Below the pieces are notes generated by a model that was given only the letters and a program-made list of their open reading frames with translations, did no database searches and was not told where the DNA came from. A stretch of DNA of 64,000 nt from Hyphomicrobium denitrificans 1NES1 (GTDB taxonomy: Bacteria > Pseudomonadota > Alphaproteobacteria > Rhizobiales > Hyphomicrobiaceae). The stretch lies in the NCBI RefSeq assembly GCF_000230975.2, contig NC_021172.1, forward strand, positions 2,604,001 to 2,668,000. Direction: 5' to 3'. Both the position numbers and the translations under genes were made by a program. This document shows positions 17,656-26,228 of this stretch, one piece after another. How positions within the stretch are numbered: position 1 is the stretch's first letter; every line of letters begins with the position of its first letter.

Positions 17656-18663
17656 ATGACAGTGAAGGTGGCGATCAACGGTTTCGGCCGCATCGGTCGC
17701 AATGTGCTGCGCGCAATCATCGAGAGCGGGCGCAAGGATATCGAAGTCGTTGCAATCAACGATCTTGGACCCGTGGAGACGAACGCGCATCTGTTGCGCT
17801 TCGACAGCGTCCACGGCCGGTTCCCGCAAGAGGTCAAGGTTTCGGGCGACACGATCGACGCCGGCCGCGGACCGATCAAGGTGACGGCGGTCAAGAATCC
17901 CGCCGAGCTTCCGCATAAGGCTCTTGGCGTTGATATTGCGCTCGAGTGCACCGGCATCTTCACGTCGAAGGAGAAGGCAAAGGCACATCTCGATGCGGGC
18001 GCCAAGCGCGTCCTCGTTTCGGCTCCCGCCGAAGGCGCCGACCTGACGGTCGTCTACGGCGTCAACAACGACAAGCTCACGAAGGATCATCTCGTCGTCT
18101 CGAATGCGTCGTGCACGACGAACTGCCTCGCGCCGGTCGCCAAGGTGCTGCACGATTTCGTCGGCATCGACAAAGGCTTCATGACGACGATCCACGCCTA
18201 CACCGGCGATCAGCCGACGCTCGATACGCTCCACAAGGATCTTTACCGGGCTCGTGCAGCCGCGATGTCGATGATCCCGACCTCGACGGGCGCCGCCAAG
18301 GCCGTCGGCCTCGTGTTGCCGGAACTCAACGGCCGGCTCGACGGCACGTCGATCCGGGTCCCGACGCCAAACGTTTCGGTCGTCGACTTCAAATTCGTTT
18401 CCAAGCGCGAAACGACAAAGGACGAGATCAACGCCGCAATCCAGCGCGCCGCGTCGCAGGAACTCGCAGGCATCCTCGGGGTTACCGATCAACCTAACGT
18501 TTCGATCGACTTCAACCATGATAGCCGATCGTCCATCTTCCATCTCGACCAGACCAAGGTCATGGATGGCAAGCTGGTTCGCGTGCTGTCCTGGTACGAC
18601 AACGAATGGGGCTTCTCGAACCGCATGGCGGATACCGCCGTCGCAATGGGAAAATTGATCTGA
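17656..18663 (+). CDS. gap: Type I glyceraldehyde-3-phosphate dehydrogenase
   Basis: This enzyme interconverts glyceraldehyde 3-phosphate and 1,3-bisphosphoglycerate with NAD+. The ATG at 17656 is preceded by GGAGGATT, and the 335-residue length is standard. The Rossmann motif [16 protein letters not shown] is at residues 5-20, Asp36 (AINDLG) favours NAD, and the catalytic Cys153 lies in [12 protein letters not shown]. The C-terminal [13 protein letters not shown] is also present. A class I aldolase gene follows after 91 bases containing a strong hairpin. pgk, often found between the two in Rhizobiales, is absent here. Confidence 0.97.
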   Translation: MTVKVAINGFGRIGRNVLRAIIESGRKDIEVVAINDLGPVETNAHLLRFDSVHGRFPQEVKVSGDTIDAGRGPIKVTAVKNPAELPHKALGVDIALECTGIFTSKEKAKAHLDAGAKRVLVSAPAEGADLTVVYGVNNDKLTKDHLVVSNASCTTNCLAPVAKVLHDFVGIDKGFMTTIHAYTGDQPTLDTLHKDLYRARAAAMSMIPTSTGAAKAVGLVLPELNGRLDGTSIRVPTPNVSVVDFKFVSKRETTKDEINAAIQRAASQELAGILGVTDQPNVSIDFNHDSRSSIFHLDQTKVMDGKLVRVLSWYDNEWGFSNRMADTAVAMGKLI

Positions 18664-18682
18664 TCCCTCTTATGAAAATTGG

Positions 18683-18708
18683 ACGGGCGCCCCTCTCATG
18701 GCGCCCGT
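18683..18708 (+). terminator. GC-rich hairpin between gap and fba
   Basis: ACGGGCGCC (18683-18691) pairs perfectly with GGCGCCCGT (18700-18708) around an 8-base loop. No T-run follows, so it is more likely an attenuator, an mRNA-stabilising hairpin or a weak terminator than a full intrinsic terminator. It could set different gap and fba transcript levels. Confidence 0.5.
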
Positions 18709-18754
18709 CGTCGTTCCAAGTACAAAACTCTCAAACGGCCATTCGGAGGCAGAT

Positions 18755-19789
18755 ATGAGCGAGAAACTCGAAGACATCGCCCGCGCTCTCGTTGCGCCGG
18801 GCAAGGGCATTCTGGCCGCAGACGAAAGCACGAGCACCATCAAGAAACGGTTCGACACGATCAATCTCGCCTCGACCGAGGAGACCCGTCGCGATTATCG
18901 CGAGATGCTGTTTCGCGCGACCGACGGCATGAAGAATCACGTTTCGGGCGTCATCCTTTACGACGAGACGATCCGCCAGAATGCGAAGGACGGCACACCG
19001 CTCGTCGACATCATGAAGGCGGCGGGGGCGATCCCGGGTATCAAGGTCGATACGGGAGCGAAGCCGCTCGCCGGACCGACCTCCAAGGTTGAGACGATCA
19101 CCGAGGGGCTCGACGGCCTACGCGAGCGCTTTGCCGAATACTACAAGCTCGGCGCCCGGTTCGCGAAGTGGCGCGCCGTCATCACGATCGCGGACGGCTG
19201 CCCGACCTGGAACTGCGTCAAGGCCAATGCACACGCGCTCGCCCGCTACGCCGCTCTCGCGCAGGAAGCGAACATCGTGCCGATCGTCGAGCCTGAGGTG
19301 CTGATGGACGGCGCCCACGCCTCGCACGACATCGACGAGTGCTACCGGGTGACAGAGTGGACACTGCGCACCGTGTTCCGCGAGCTCTACGACGCGCGAG
19401 TCCGTCTCGAAGGCATGGTGCTGAAACCGAACATGATCATCGCCGGGCAGAAGTGCGCGAAACAGGCAAGCGCCGCGGAGGTCGCAGAAAAGACGATCAA
19501 GTGCCTGAAGGAGACGGTGCCCGCAGCCGTTCCCGGTATCGCTTTCCTCTCGGGCGGACAATCGGACGAAGCAGCGACGGAGCATCTGTCGCTGATGAAC
19601 GCGGCGGGGCCGTTGCCATGGACCCTGACCTTTTCGTATGGGCGGGCTCTGCAGGCAGCCGCGATCAAAACGTGGGGCGGCAAGTCCGAGAACGTTGCAG
19701 CCGGTCAGCGTGCCTTCGTGCATCGCGCGAAGATGAATGGGCTCGCGGCGCTCGGCAAATGGAGCCAGGCGCTGGAGAAGGCTGCGTAA
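18755..19789 (+). CDS. fda: Class I fructose-bisphosphate aldolase
   Basis: This is a Schiff-base (metal-independent) aldolase interconverting fructose 1,6-bisphosphate with dihydroxyacetone phosphate and glyceraldehyde 3-phosphate. It has 344 residues from the ATG at 18755, with GGAGG eight bases upstream. Family features are GKGILAADESTSTIKKRF, the active-site Lys224 in MVLKPNMIIAG, and AFLSGGQSDEAATEHL. This is the eukaryote-like class I type common in Rhizobiales. An intrinsic terminator follows. A ThiE-like gene, which often accompanies fda in this order, lies about 2.6 kb away past the L,D-transpeptidase. Confidence 0.96.
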   Translation: MSEKLEDIARALVAPGKGILAADESTSTIKKRFDTINLASTEETRRDYREMLFRATDGMKNHVSGVILYDETIRQNAKDGTPLVDIMKAAGAIPGIKVDTGAKPLAGPTSKVETITEGLDGLRERFAEYYKLGARFAKWRAVITIADGCPTWNCVKANAHALARYAALAQEANIVPIVEPEVLMDGAHASHDIDECYRVTEWTLRTVFRELYDARVRLEGMVLKPNMIIAGQKCAKQASAAEVAEKTIKCLKETVPAAVPGIAFLSGGQSDEAATEHLSLMNAAGPLPWTLTFSYGRALQAAAIKTWGGKSENVAAGQRAFVHRAKMNGLAALGKWSQALEKAA

Positions 19790-19824
19790 CGCGCCGCCAG
19801 CCGCGTTATGGCCTTTAAAAACGA

Positions 19825-19852
19825 AGGGCGGCTTCTGACCGCCCTTTTTTTT
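19825..19852 (+). terminator. Intrinsic terminator after fda
   Basis: AGGGCGG (19825-19831) pairs with CCGCCCT (19839-19845) and is followed by a run of eight T. An A-run before the stem (19817-19821) means it can also act on the minus strand for the converging L,D-transpeptidase gene. Confidence 0.9.
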
Positions 19853-19883
19853 CAAATGTTTCTGCGAACCGGCGATCGCAGGC

Positions 19884-22127
19884 TCAGTTCAGGAAGATGC
19901 TCGAAAGCGCATCCTGAAGCGTAGTGGCAGGCGTCATTGGGTTTTTCTTAGAAGCGGTCTTCTTGTTGTTGCGGCCCTTGCGGGTTACAGGCGGCGCATC
20001 ATCGGTCATAGCGTTCGATCCGGCATCGCTGATGGCGCCGGGCTGGTCCGCTTCCGTCGGATCTATGGCTTCCGGCGCCGTATATCGCTCCGGATGCCCG
20101 CGTAGGGCTGACATCACGCGGTTGTCGTTGCCGTAGATGTCGCCGAACGTCTCAAGACGACCCTCCTCGTTCACGCGCGCAGTGAAGTAGACGAGGTAGA
20201 CCGGAACGGGCTTACTCAATGTCACGTCGGCACCGCTGTTCCAGAGCTCTCCGACCTTCTCAGGCGAATAGCCCTTGTCTTCCTGAAGGATGACTTCCGC
20301 AGTCCGGCGCGGTTCGCCGACGCGCATGCAGCCGTGGCTCAACGCACGATTGGTCTGTCCGAACAGGCCCCGCTCCGGCGTATCGTGCATGTAAACGTCA
20401 TGCCGGTTGGGGAAACGGAATTTCACCAAACCGAGCGGGTTGTCCGGGCCAGGCGGCTGCGTGAAGCTGTAGCGGCTGATGTCGGCTGTGTTCCAGTTGA
20501 CGGAATTCGGGTCGACCGGACGGCCGTTGTAGTAGACCTGCAGCTTGTAAGCCTCGATGACGCGCGCGCCACCGCTGTTGCCTCCACCGCCGCCAAAAAG
20601 CTGGTCGAAGAAGTCAAAACCGGAACTCGATGCTTGTCTCAGGCGAGGCGCAAGCTCCTTGGCTTTGATGCCGTCGGGCATGCCCCAGCTCGGGTGGAAG
20701 ATGACGTATTGCATGTTGGCTGCGAGCACGGGCGTCGGCCACGCTGGCTGACCCACGATCATCTTTTGACTGAGGACCCGCTCCTTGCCCTTCCAGATTT
20801 CGCTGACGAACTCTGGGATGTTGTTCATTACATAGAATGACCCGAGGTTTTCGGGCAGCCAGCGCCAGCGCTCCATGTTGGCAATCAAGCGGTCGACGTT
20901 GCGGCTCGGATCGATTCTTTTCGATTTGCCGCCGCCGTTCAACGCATTGCGCACGCCGTTGCCGACGAGGCCGTCGGGGTTGAGCCCGTTGGCGCGCTGA
21001 TAATCCTTGACCGCATCGACCAAGGCGTCGTCGTAGAGATCGTTGCTGTCGGGGCTCTCCGAAGGAACCTTGAGACGCTGGCGGAGCAACGCAACCTGAT
21101 CATCGCGGACACCCAGGCGCAGCAGCTTTCCGCGAGGCAGCTTCACCTGCTCGGCCGGGTCCGTCGGTTCTTCCTCTACTGTCGCGCCGCGTGCCTTCAG
21201 CAGTTCCTGGCGCAGCTTCTCGAACCCCTCATGATGCGGATTCAGGCCGCGCAGGAAGGGCCCTGGGTGCGACGCTTCCGCGAGTTCTCGCATCACCACC
21301 TTGGGATCTTTCACCGGCGGCTTCATGTCGAGGATGTTACTCAGCGCTATCGGATCGAGGCGGCCGCCGCGTGCGAAGCGCGCGTACTTCAGAGCCGAGA
21401 GCGTCAATTGCGCTTCCGCGGCACCTTGGGCGTCGGCATCAGCGTTGCTCGCAAGATTCGGAATGACGAAATCGGAGGACTCGAGGCCCCAGTCATCGGC
21501 CTTCTTGAGATCGGAGATTACCGATCTGGCTTTTTCGTTATAGCTGCCGTCGTTAATCCACAGCGGCTCCTTGTGCGTGTAGTAGTAGTCAGCGGCAGCG
21601 GCGACGTCCGGAGCGAGGTTGTCCTTACCCACAAGCGATTTCTCTGCGAGTTTTCTGCGTGCCGCTTCGACGACGGGGCTGACGAGCGTCTCCGGCGCGG
21701 CCGCGGCAGCAGCCGGCGGCGTCGACGGTTGGGCCTCGGGTTGAGCAGAACCTGCCGACGCGGGTGCAGTTGCCGACTCGGTCGGGGAGGGGGATGACGC
21801 CGGCGTTTCCGCCGATGGCGTCGCCGTAGCCGTCGATGGCGGGGTTGCGGTTTCTGTCGCCGGAGCCGTATCGGGCGGCGTCACCGCTGCGGTCGAGGGG
21901 GCCGGCTCTGTCGGCGTGGTTGCGGGCGACGCCGATTTATCGGGCTCTGGAAGCGCGCTCGTCGTCTGTGGAGCAGATGGCGCATTCGACGGCGGAAAAT
22001 ATGTCGTTGTTGCGCCACTCGCCGAAGACTCGGAGCCTGTTTCAGCAGCGAAAGACAACCCGCTTCCAGCTGAACAGAACGCCAAAACTCCAAGGCTGAG
22101 AGCGCGGAGAGCGGAAAGCTTGTTCAT
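19884..22127 (-). CDS. L,D-transpeptidase with long disordered linker (YcbB/LdtD-like)
   Basis: This is a periplasmic peptidoglycan cross-linking enzyme of about 747 residues. A signal peptide (LSLGVLAFCSAGSGLSFAAE) opens it. About 120 residues rich in Pro, Thr, Ala and Ser follow. A scaffold domain comes next (YYYTHKEPLWINDGSYN), then a peptidoglycan-binding repeat (DAVKDYQRANGLNPDGLVG). The YkuD catalytic domain carries the His and Cys motif HDTPERGLF...SHGCMRVGEPR. The protein ends with a charged tail. The ATG giving MNKLSALRALS is preferred; a TTG two codons earlier is possible. The gene ends facing the fda terminator. Confidence 0.9.
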   Translation of the reverse strand: MNKLSALRALSLGVLAFCSAGSGLSFAAETGSESSASGATTTYFPPSNAPSAPQTTSALPEPDKSASPATTPTEPAPSTAAVTPPDTAPATETATPPSTATATPSAETPASSPSPTESATAPASAGSAQPEAQPSTPPAAAAAAPETLVSPVVEAARRKLAEKSLVGKDNLAPDVAAAADYYYTHKEPLWINDGSYNEKARSVISDLKKADDWGLESSDFVIPNLASNADADAQGAAEAQLTLSALKYARFARGGRLDPIALSNILDMKPPVKDPKVVMRELAEASHPGPFLRGLNPHHEGFEKLRQELLKARGATVEEEPTDPAEQVKLPRGKLLRLGVRDDQVALLRQRLKVPSESPDSNDLYDDALVDAVKDYQRANGLNPDGLVGNGVRNALNGGGKSKRIDPSRNVDRLIANMERWRWLPENLGSFYVMNNIPEFVSEIWKGKERVLSQKMIVGQPAWPTPVLAANMQYVIFHPSWGMPDGIKAKELAPRLRQASSSGFDFFDQLFGGGGGNSGGARVIEAYKLQVYYNGRPVDPNSVNWNTADISRYSFTQPPGPDNPLGLVKFRFPNRHDVYMHDTPERGLFGQTNRALSHGCMRVGEPRRTAEVILQEDKGYSPEKVGELWNSGADVTLSKPVPVYLVYFTARVNEEGRLETFGDIYGNDNRVMSALRGHPERYTAPEAIDPTEADQPGAISDAGSNAMTDDAPPVTRKGRNNKKTASKKNPMTPATTLQDALSSIFLN

Positions 22128-22412
22128 TCCCAAATGGCTCCGTTAGGCGAGAAGCACGCCGACGTCAGTACCGTCTGACAGTTGGTGAGCCCTCATATTG
22201 GCGGAAAAACGCCGAAAAAGATGGGGCCGAAGCGGAACATGGCCCGTTCGCATGGCCTGGTAAACCGCTGGCTCTTAAAATTCCGGCGAAAAAACAGCGC
22301 TGTGTCCTGGAAAACCCTATCTGAGTGTAACGTGAAGCCATAGGCGGCAAAAGTCGTTCTTCTTTCTGCCGCAATCGGCTTCGAAGAGCGACCTGAAAGT
22401 CGGAGACTGGGC

Positions 22413-23057
22413 GTGTCGAGCGGGACGAAGCTTTATCTGGACTATGTGGTGACGGGGCCATTGGCGTCATCTTGCGCCGTGTTGTCTGCGATACTTGAAA
22501 CGGCGCCGATCGCGAGCCTGCTGATCCGACCCGGAAGCGGCCAAGCGTACGATGCGAAGACGGTTCGGGGGTTGATCGACATTGCCCAGAAGAAGGGCAT
22601 CGCCGTTCTTCTCAACGATATGGTTCAAGCCCGCGATCTTGGCGCCGACGGCGTGCACGTGTCGTGGGCCCCCGACGTCGTCGAGCGATTCAAGATCGCG
22701 CGCCAAACCGCTGGCGGGGCCATGATCGTCGGGGCGGACGCCGGACGAACGCGCCACGACGCCATGGAGATCGGCGAAGCGGATGCCGACTACGTTGCAT
22801 TCGGGATCCCAGCGCATGTGGAGGACCGCGGTCGCGCCGCAGAACGCCAGCTCGGCCTCGTCTCATGGTGGAGCGAAGTGTTCGAGGTTCCGTGCGTGGC
22901 GCTCGATGTTGCGGATGCCGATCAGGCGCGAAACCTCGCCGATGCCGGCGCCGACTTCGTCGGCGTCACGATCACGGCGGAAAATTCCGTTTCCGAGGCC
23001 ACGGCACGCGTTCGCGCCTATTCGGAAGCGCTTTCGGCGCACGAGGACGTCAAGTGA
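22413..23057 (+). CDS. ThiE-like thiamine phosphate synthase family protein
   Basis: This encodes 214 residues with the thiamine-phosphate-synthase TIM-barrel pattern: VLLNDMVQARDLGADGVHVSW (compare NDxxDLAxxxGADGVHLGQ) and DYVAFGIP (compare DYIGVGPxF). The later phosphate-binding GV-x-x segment is LADAGADFVGVTI. Several expected ThiE residues are altered, including the second motif, so it may be a paralogue with another role and not the main TenI/ThiE enzyme. Related genes are often linked to fda in Rhizobiales. It overlaps the Sel1-repeat gene by 4 bases. Confidence 0.75.
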   Translation: MSSGTKLYLDYVVTGPLASSCAVLSAILETAPIASLLIRPGSGQAYDAKTVRGLIDIAQKKGIAVLLNDMVQARDLGADGVHVSWAPDVVERFKIARQTAGGAMIVGADAGRTRHDAMEIGEADADYVAFGIPAHVEDRGRAAERQLGLVSWWSEVFEVPCVALDVADADQARNLADAGADFVGVTITAENSVSEATARVRAYSEALSAHEDVK

Positions 23058-24139
23058 AGCGTAAATCTCGAAACCTCATTCAGCACCTCGGCATGACGGC
23101 GCTGCTGTTCACCTTTGCGGGACCGCTCGGCGCGGAGACCAGCTCGTGGTCGACACGCGAGACGTCGGTGCCGAAATCGACGCCCGCTCCCTCCCCCGTG
23201 CCGCCGCCCAGAGCACCTTCGCCTCCAGCAGCACAGGATTCCAACGCAACAGGCATCAAAAAGACGATGCCGTCACTGGTGCCTGCGACAGGCGACAATG
23301 CCGCATACCTGGCCTTTGATCAGGGCCAGTACCTGACGGCCCTGAAGCTCGCCGAGGAAGCGGCAAAGCGCGGTGAAGCGCAGGCCAACACGCTGATCGG
23401 GCGCATCTACGGCGAGGGTCTCGGCGTTCAGAAGGACGAGAAGAAAGCCTATGACTACTACATGAAAGCGTCGCAGCTCGGCGACGTCCAAGGAGCGTTC
23501 GCGGCGGCGATCGCACTCGCCGAGGGCCGCGGCGTCAAAAAGGACCGCAAGATGGCCGCAGAGCTTTTCGAAAAAGCGGCTCTCACCGGAAATGCGGAAG
23601 CCAACTACAACCTCGGCCTTCTGTTCCTCAAGGGCGACGGCAAACCGCAAAGTCCAATCCGGGCGTTCCAGCACATCCGCTATGCTGCCGAAAAAGGCAT
23701 CCCCGAGGCGCAATACGATCTCGCCGAACTCTATCGGACCGGCACGGGGACAGAAGCGAACGCACTCGAAGCTGCGCGTTGGCTGTCGCGCGCGGCGGAA
23801 CAAGGGCTCACACCCGCCCAATACGATTACGCGGTAAAGCTTTTGCAGGGCTTCGGACTTTCGAAGGATGAGTCCAAGATTGCGGTGCTGATGAAGGCGG
23901 CGGCAGACAAAGGCGTTCCAGGCGCGCAAAACCGCATGGCCTATCTCTATCGCGACGGCATCAAGGTTCAGAAGGATCCGGTCGAAGCGGCAACATGGCG
24001 CCTGATCGCCAAGAAGAACGGCTTCGAAGACAAGGAGCTCGACGAAATGGTGGCCAAACTGCCGAAGGCCCAGCGCCAAAAGGCGGAAGCCGAGGCCGCG
24101 GCCTGGAACGACCACATTCAGGTGGGCTCCGCGCCTTAA
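23054..24139 (+). CDS. Sel1-repeat (TPR-like) exported protein
   Basis: This encodes 361 residues. The GTG at 23054 is chosen because it overlaps the ThiE-like stop as GTGA and follows a GAGGA site; it gives a credible signal peptide (LIQHLGMTALLFTFAGPLGAE). A Pro-rich linker follows. About six Sel1-like repeats cover residues 85-340, with units such as GRIYGEGLGVQKDEKKAYDY and LAEGRGVKKDRKMAAELFEK. Sel1 proteins are adaptor scaffolds in envelope and signalling complexes; the partner is unknown. The C-terminus ends in a charged helix. Confidence 0.85.
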   Translation: MKRKSRNLIQHLGMTALLFTFAGPLGAETSSWSTRETSVPKSTPAPSPVPPPRAPSPPAAQDSNATGIKKTMPSLVPATGDNAAYLAFDQGQYLTALKLAEEAAKRGEAQANTLIGRIYGEGLGVQKDEKKAYDYYMKASQLGDVQGAFAAAIALAEGRGVKKDRKMAAELFEKAALTGNAEANYNLGLLFLKGDGKPQSPIRAFQHIRYAAEKGIPEAQYDLAELYRTGTGTEANALEAARWLSRAAEQGLTPAQYDYAVKLLQGFGLSKDESKIAVLMKAAADKGVPGAQNRMAYLYRDGIKVQKDPVEAATWRLIAKKNGFEDKELDEMVAKLPKAQRQKAEAEAAAWNDHIQVGSAP

Positions 24140-24256
24140 CGCCGCTCGCAAAGCACTCGTAAACCCCCAAGCCGTTGCAAGCCTTGCTTGTTCTCTAGAG
24201 AGCGGTTAGAGCCCCCTGCTCGGCCATTCGCGCGCCGCGCCCGGACCCTCACCCTG

Positions 24257-25051
24257 ATGATCAACGTATCTCCCACACTCAACGTCATGATTTCGGCAGC
24301 TCGCAAAGCCGGACGCAGCCTCGTCCGCGACTTCGGCGAGGTCGAGCAATTGCAGGTTTCGATCAAGGGGCCCGCCAATTTCGTGTCGGCTGCGGACCAT
24401 AAGGCGGAAGACATCATTTTCAGGGAGCTGTCGAAAGCGCGCCCGGGATACGGCTTTCTGATGGAGGAGCGGGGCGAGGTCGAAGGCGCCGATAAAACGC
24501 ATCGCTGGATCGTCGATCCGCTCGACGGCACGACGAACTTTCTGCACTCCAACCCGCTGTTTGCCATCTCGATCGCGCTCGAACGCGAGGGTCGGTTGAT
24601 TGCAGGCGTTATCTACAATCCCGCTAGCGACGAGCTTTTCACCGCGGAGAAGGGAAAAGGCGCGTACATGAACGACCGGCGCCTGCGCGTCGCGGCGCGC
24701 AAGTCGCTCGCCGACGCACTCGTCACCACCGGTATTCCGCACCGGGGTCGCACTCATCATTCCCGGTTTCTGCAGGAGATGGGCAGCCTCATGCAGGAAG
24801 TTGCGGGCATCCGGCGGTCGGGCTCGGCAGCGCTGGATCTCGCATTCGTGGCGGCCGGTCGCTTCGACGCGTACTGGGAGCACGGCCTGAAAGCCTGGGA
24901 TATTGCGGCCGGGATCGTTATGGTGCGCGAGGCGGGTGGGCTCGTCAGCGATCTCAGCGGGGGGGATAAATTCCTCGAAAACGGGGATGTTCTTGCCGCG
25001 AATACAACGCTTCATAAGGCTTTCGGCGCGGTCCTTTTTAATAAGGTGTGA
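24257..25051 (+). CDS. suhB: Inositol monophosphatase family protein (SuhB-like)
   Basis: This encodes 264 residues from the ATG at 24257, where MINVSPTLNVMISAARKAG matches the family N-terminus. Metal-binding motifs are GFLMEERGEVEG (the E-E), DPLDGTTNFLHSNP and AWDIAAGIVMVREAGG. The family hydrolyses myo-inositol phosphates and related phosphomonoesters, and SuhB also assists rRNA antitermination in some bacteria. The substrate here is not known. It precedes the proton-channel/OmpA pair by about 110 bases. Confidence 0.92.
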   Translation: MINVSPTLNVMISAARKAGRSLVRDFGEVEQLQVSIKGPANFVSAADHKAEDIIFRELSKARPGYGFLMEERGEVEGADKTHRWIVDPLDGTTNFLHSNPLFAISIALEREGRLIAGVIYNPASDELFTAEKGKGAYMNDRRLRVAARKSLADALVTTGIPHRGRTHHSRFLQEMGSLMQEVAGIRRSGSAALDLAFVAAGRFDAYWEHGLKAWDIAAGIVMVREAGGLVSDLSGGDKFLENGDVLAANTTLHKAFGAVLFNKV

Positions 25052-25162
25052 GCTGAGGTCCCACGCAAAGCGGCTCTTCGGCATCATGTTGCCCGTTTTC
25101 GATGGGACAGGCATGCGCTAAGGTTTGGCGATAGACCGCGGGGGACGTTCGGGAGACCACCA

Positions 25163-26224
25163 ATGGCCAAGATCCGCCCGGGCGATGCCGCGGCACTCGC
25201 ACCGGTTTCGCGCCGTTTGACACCGCCAGGTGTCTTTTTGCTGCGCATGACGATATTCTTGACGCTTGTCGGCTTTCTGGCCGCCATCCTATTCGATCAG
25301 CTCAGGCATTCGTTCCTGAACAATCCGGGCCTCAATGGACTGATCGTGGGAACGATGCTGCTCGGCATCGTCTATGCGTACCGGCAGGTCTTTCGACTTT
25401 ATCCTGAAATCCGCTGGGTCAACGCCTTCCGCATTGCCGATCCCGGCCTCTCGATCAGCGCCAAGCCGGTGCTGCTCGCCCCGATGGCGACGATGCTGCG
25501 CGACCGGACAGGAACGATTTCGCTTTCGACCGCCGCGATGCGCTCATTCATGGATTCAATCGGATCGCGCCTGGACGAAGCCCGCGATACCGGGCGGTAT
25601 ATGGTCGGGCTGCTTGTTTTCCTCGGATTGCTCGGGACGTTCTGGGGCCTGCTTGAAACGATCCAGTCCGTCGGCCATGCGATCGATACGCTCGACACGA
25701 AAGCCTCCGACAACGTCCAGCTCTTCAGCGATCTGAAAGCTGGCCTCGCCGCCCCTCTCAGGGGCATGGGCACCGCATTCTCGTCCTCGCTGCTCGGCCT
25801 GTCGGGCTCGCTCATTCTCGGCTTTCTCGAACTGCAGGCCAGCCACGCGCACAACCGCTTCTATAACGAACTCGAGGAATGGCTGTCGGGCATCACCGAG
25901 CTGACGCCAGGCGGAACTTCACTGGGCTCCAGCGATTACGTCAACCGCCAACTTCTCGGTGCCGTCGTCGACATGCAGAAAGCGCTTGAGGATTTCACGG
26001 CCCGCCTCGGCGAGCAGCCCGTCGTTCCGCCGCGCATGCTGGCGCAGCCGCAGGCCAGTCCGGAAGAGGTTCGCGACCTCGCGCGCGGGGTCAATCAACT
26101 CGTCACGCAGATGCGCTCGGAACAGAAAGTCGTTCGCGAATGGGTCGACGAACAGGCGCAGCAGCAGGCGGAAGTCGCCAACATGCTGAAGAGTCTCGCT
26201 GACGCAATGAAACGCGGAGGCTAA
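25163..26224 (+). CDS. MotA/TolQ/ExbB-like proton-channel protein
   Basis: This encodes 353 residues of a proton-channel-type family. Membrane helices lie at about residues 28-50 (LRMTIFLTLVGFLAAILF) and 55-73. Two more follow at about 150-170 (YMVGLLVFLGLLGTFWGLL) and 195-225 (LAAPLRGMGTAFSSSLLGLSG). The LGLLGTFWGLLETI and GMGTAFSSSLLGLSGSL motifs are the MotA/TolQ/ExbB core. A helical cytoplasmic tail of about 120 residues is longer than in TolQ. The next gene, 4 bases on, encodes an OmpA/MotB-like partner. This is a third or orphan motor system separate from TolQR in this window. Confidence 0.82.
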   Translation: MAKIRPGDAAALAPVSRRLTPPGVFLLRMTIFLTLVGFLAAILFDQLRHSFLNNPGLNGLIVGTMLLGIVYAYRQVFRLYPEIRWVNAFRIADPGLSISAKPVLLAPMATMLRDRTGTISLSTAAMRSFMDSIGSRLDEARDTGRYMVGLLVFLGLLGTFWGLLETIQSVGHAIDTLDTKASDNVQLFSDLKAGLAAPLRGMGTAFSSSLLGLSGSLILGFLELQASHAHNRFYNELEEWLSGITELTPGGTSLGSSDYVNRQLLGAVVDMQKALEDFTARLGEQPVVPPRMLAQPQASPEEVRDLARGVNQLVTQMRSEQKVVREWVDEQAQQQAEVANMLKSLADAMKRGG

Positions 26225-26228
26225 AGCG

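Noticed and set aside
17548..18543. 331-residue minus-strand frame opposite gap
   Set aside because: Antisense to a certain housekeeping gene with no motif.
24140..24256. suhB-type structured RNA upstream of the inositol monophosphatase gene
   Set aside because: No clear stem set could be drawn by eye; a covariance-model search would be needed to claim it.
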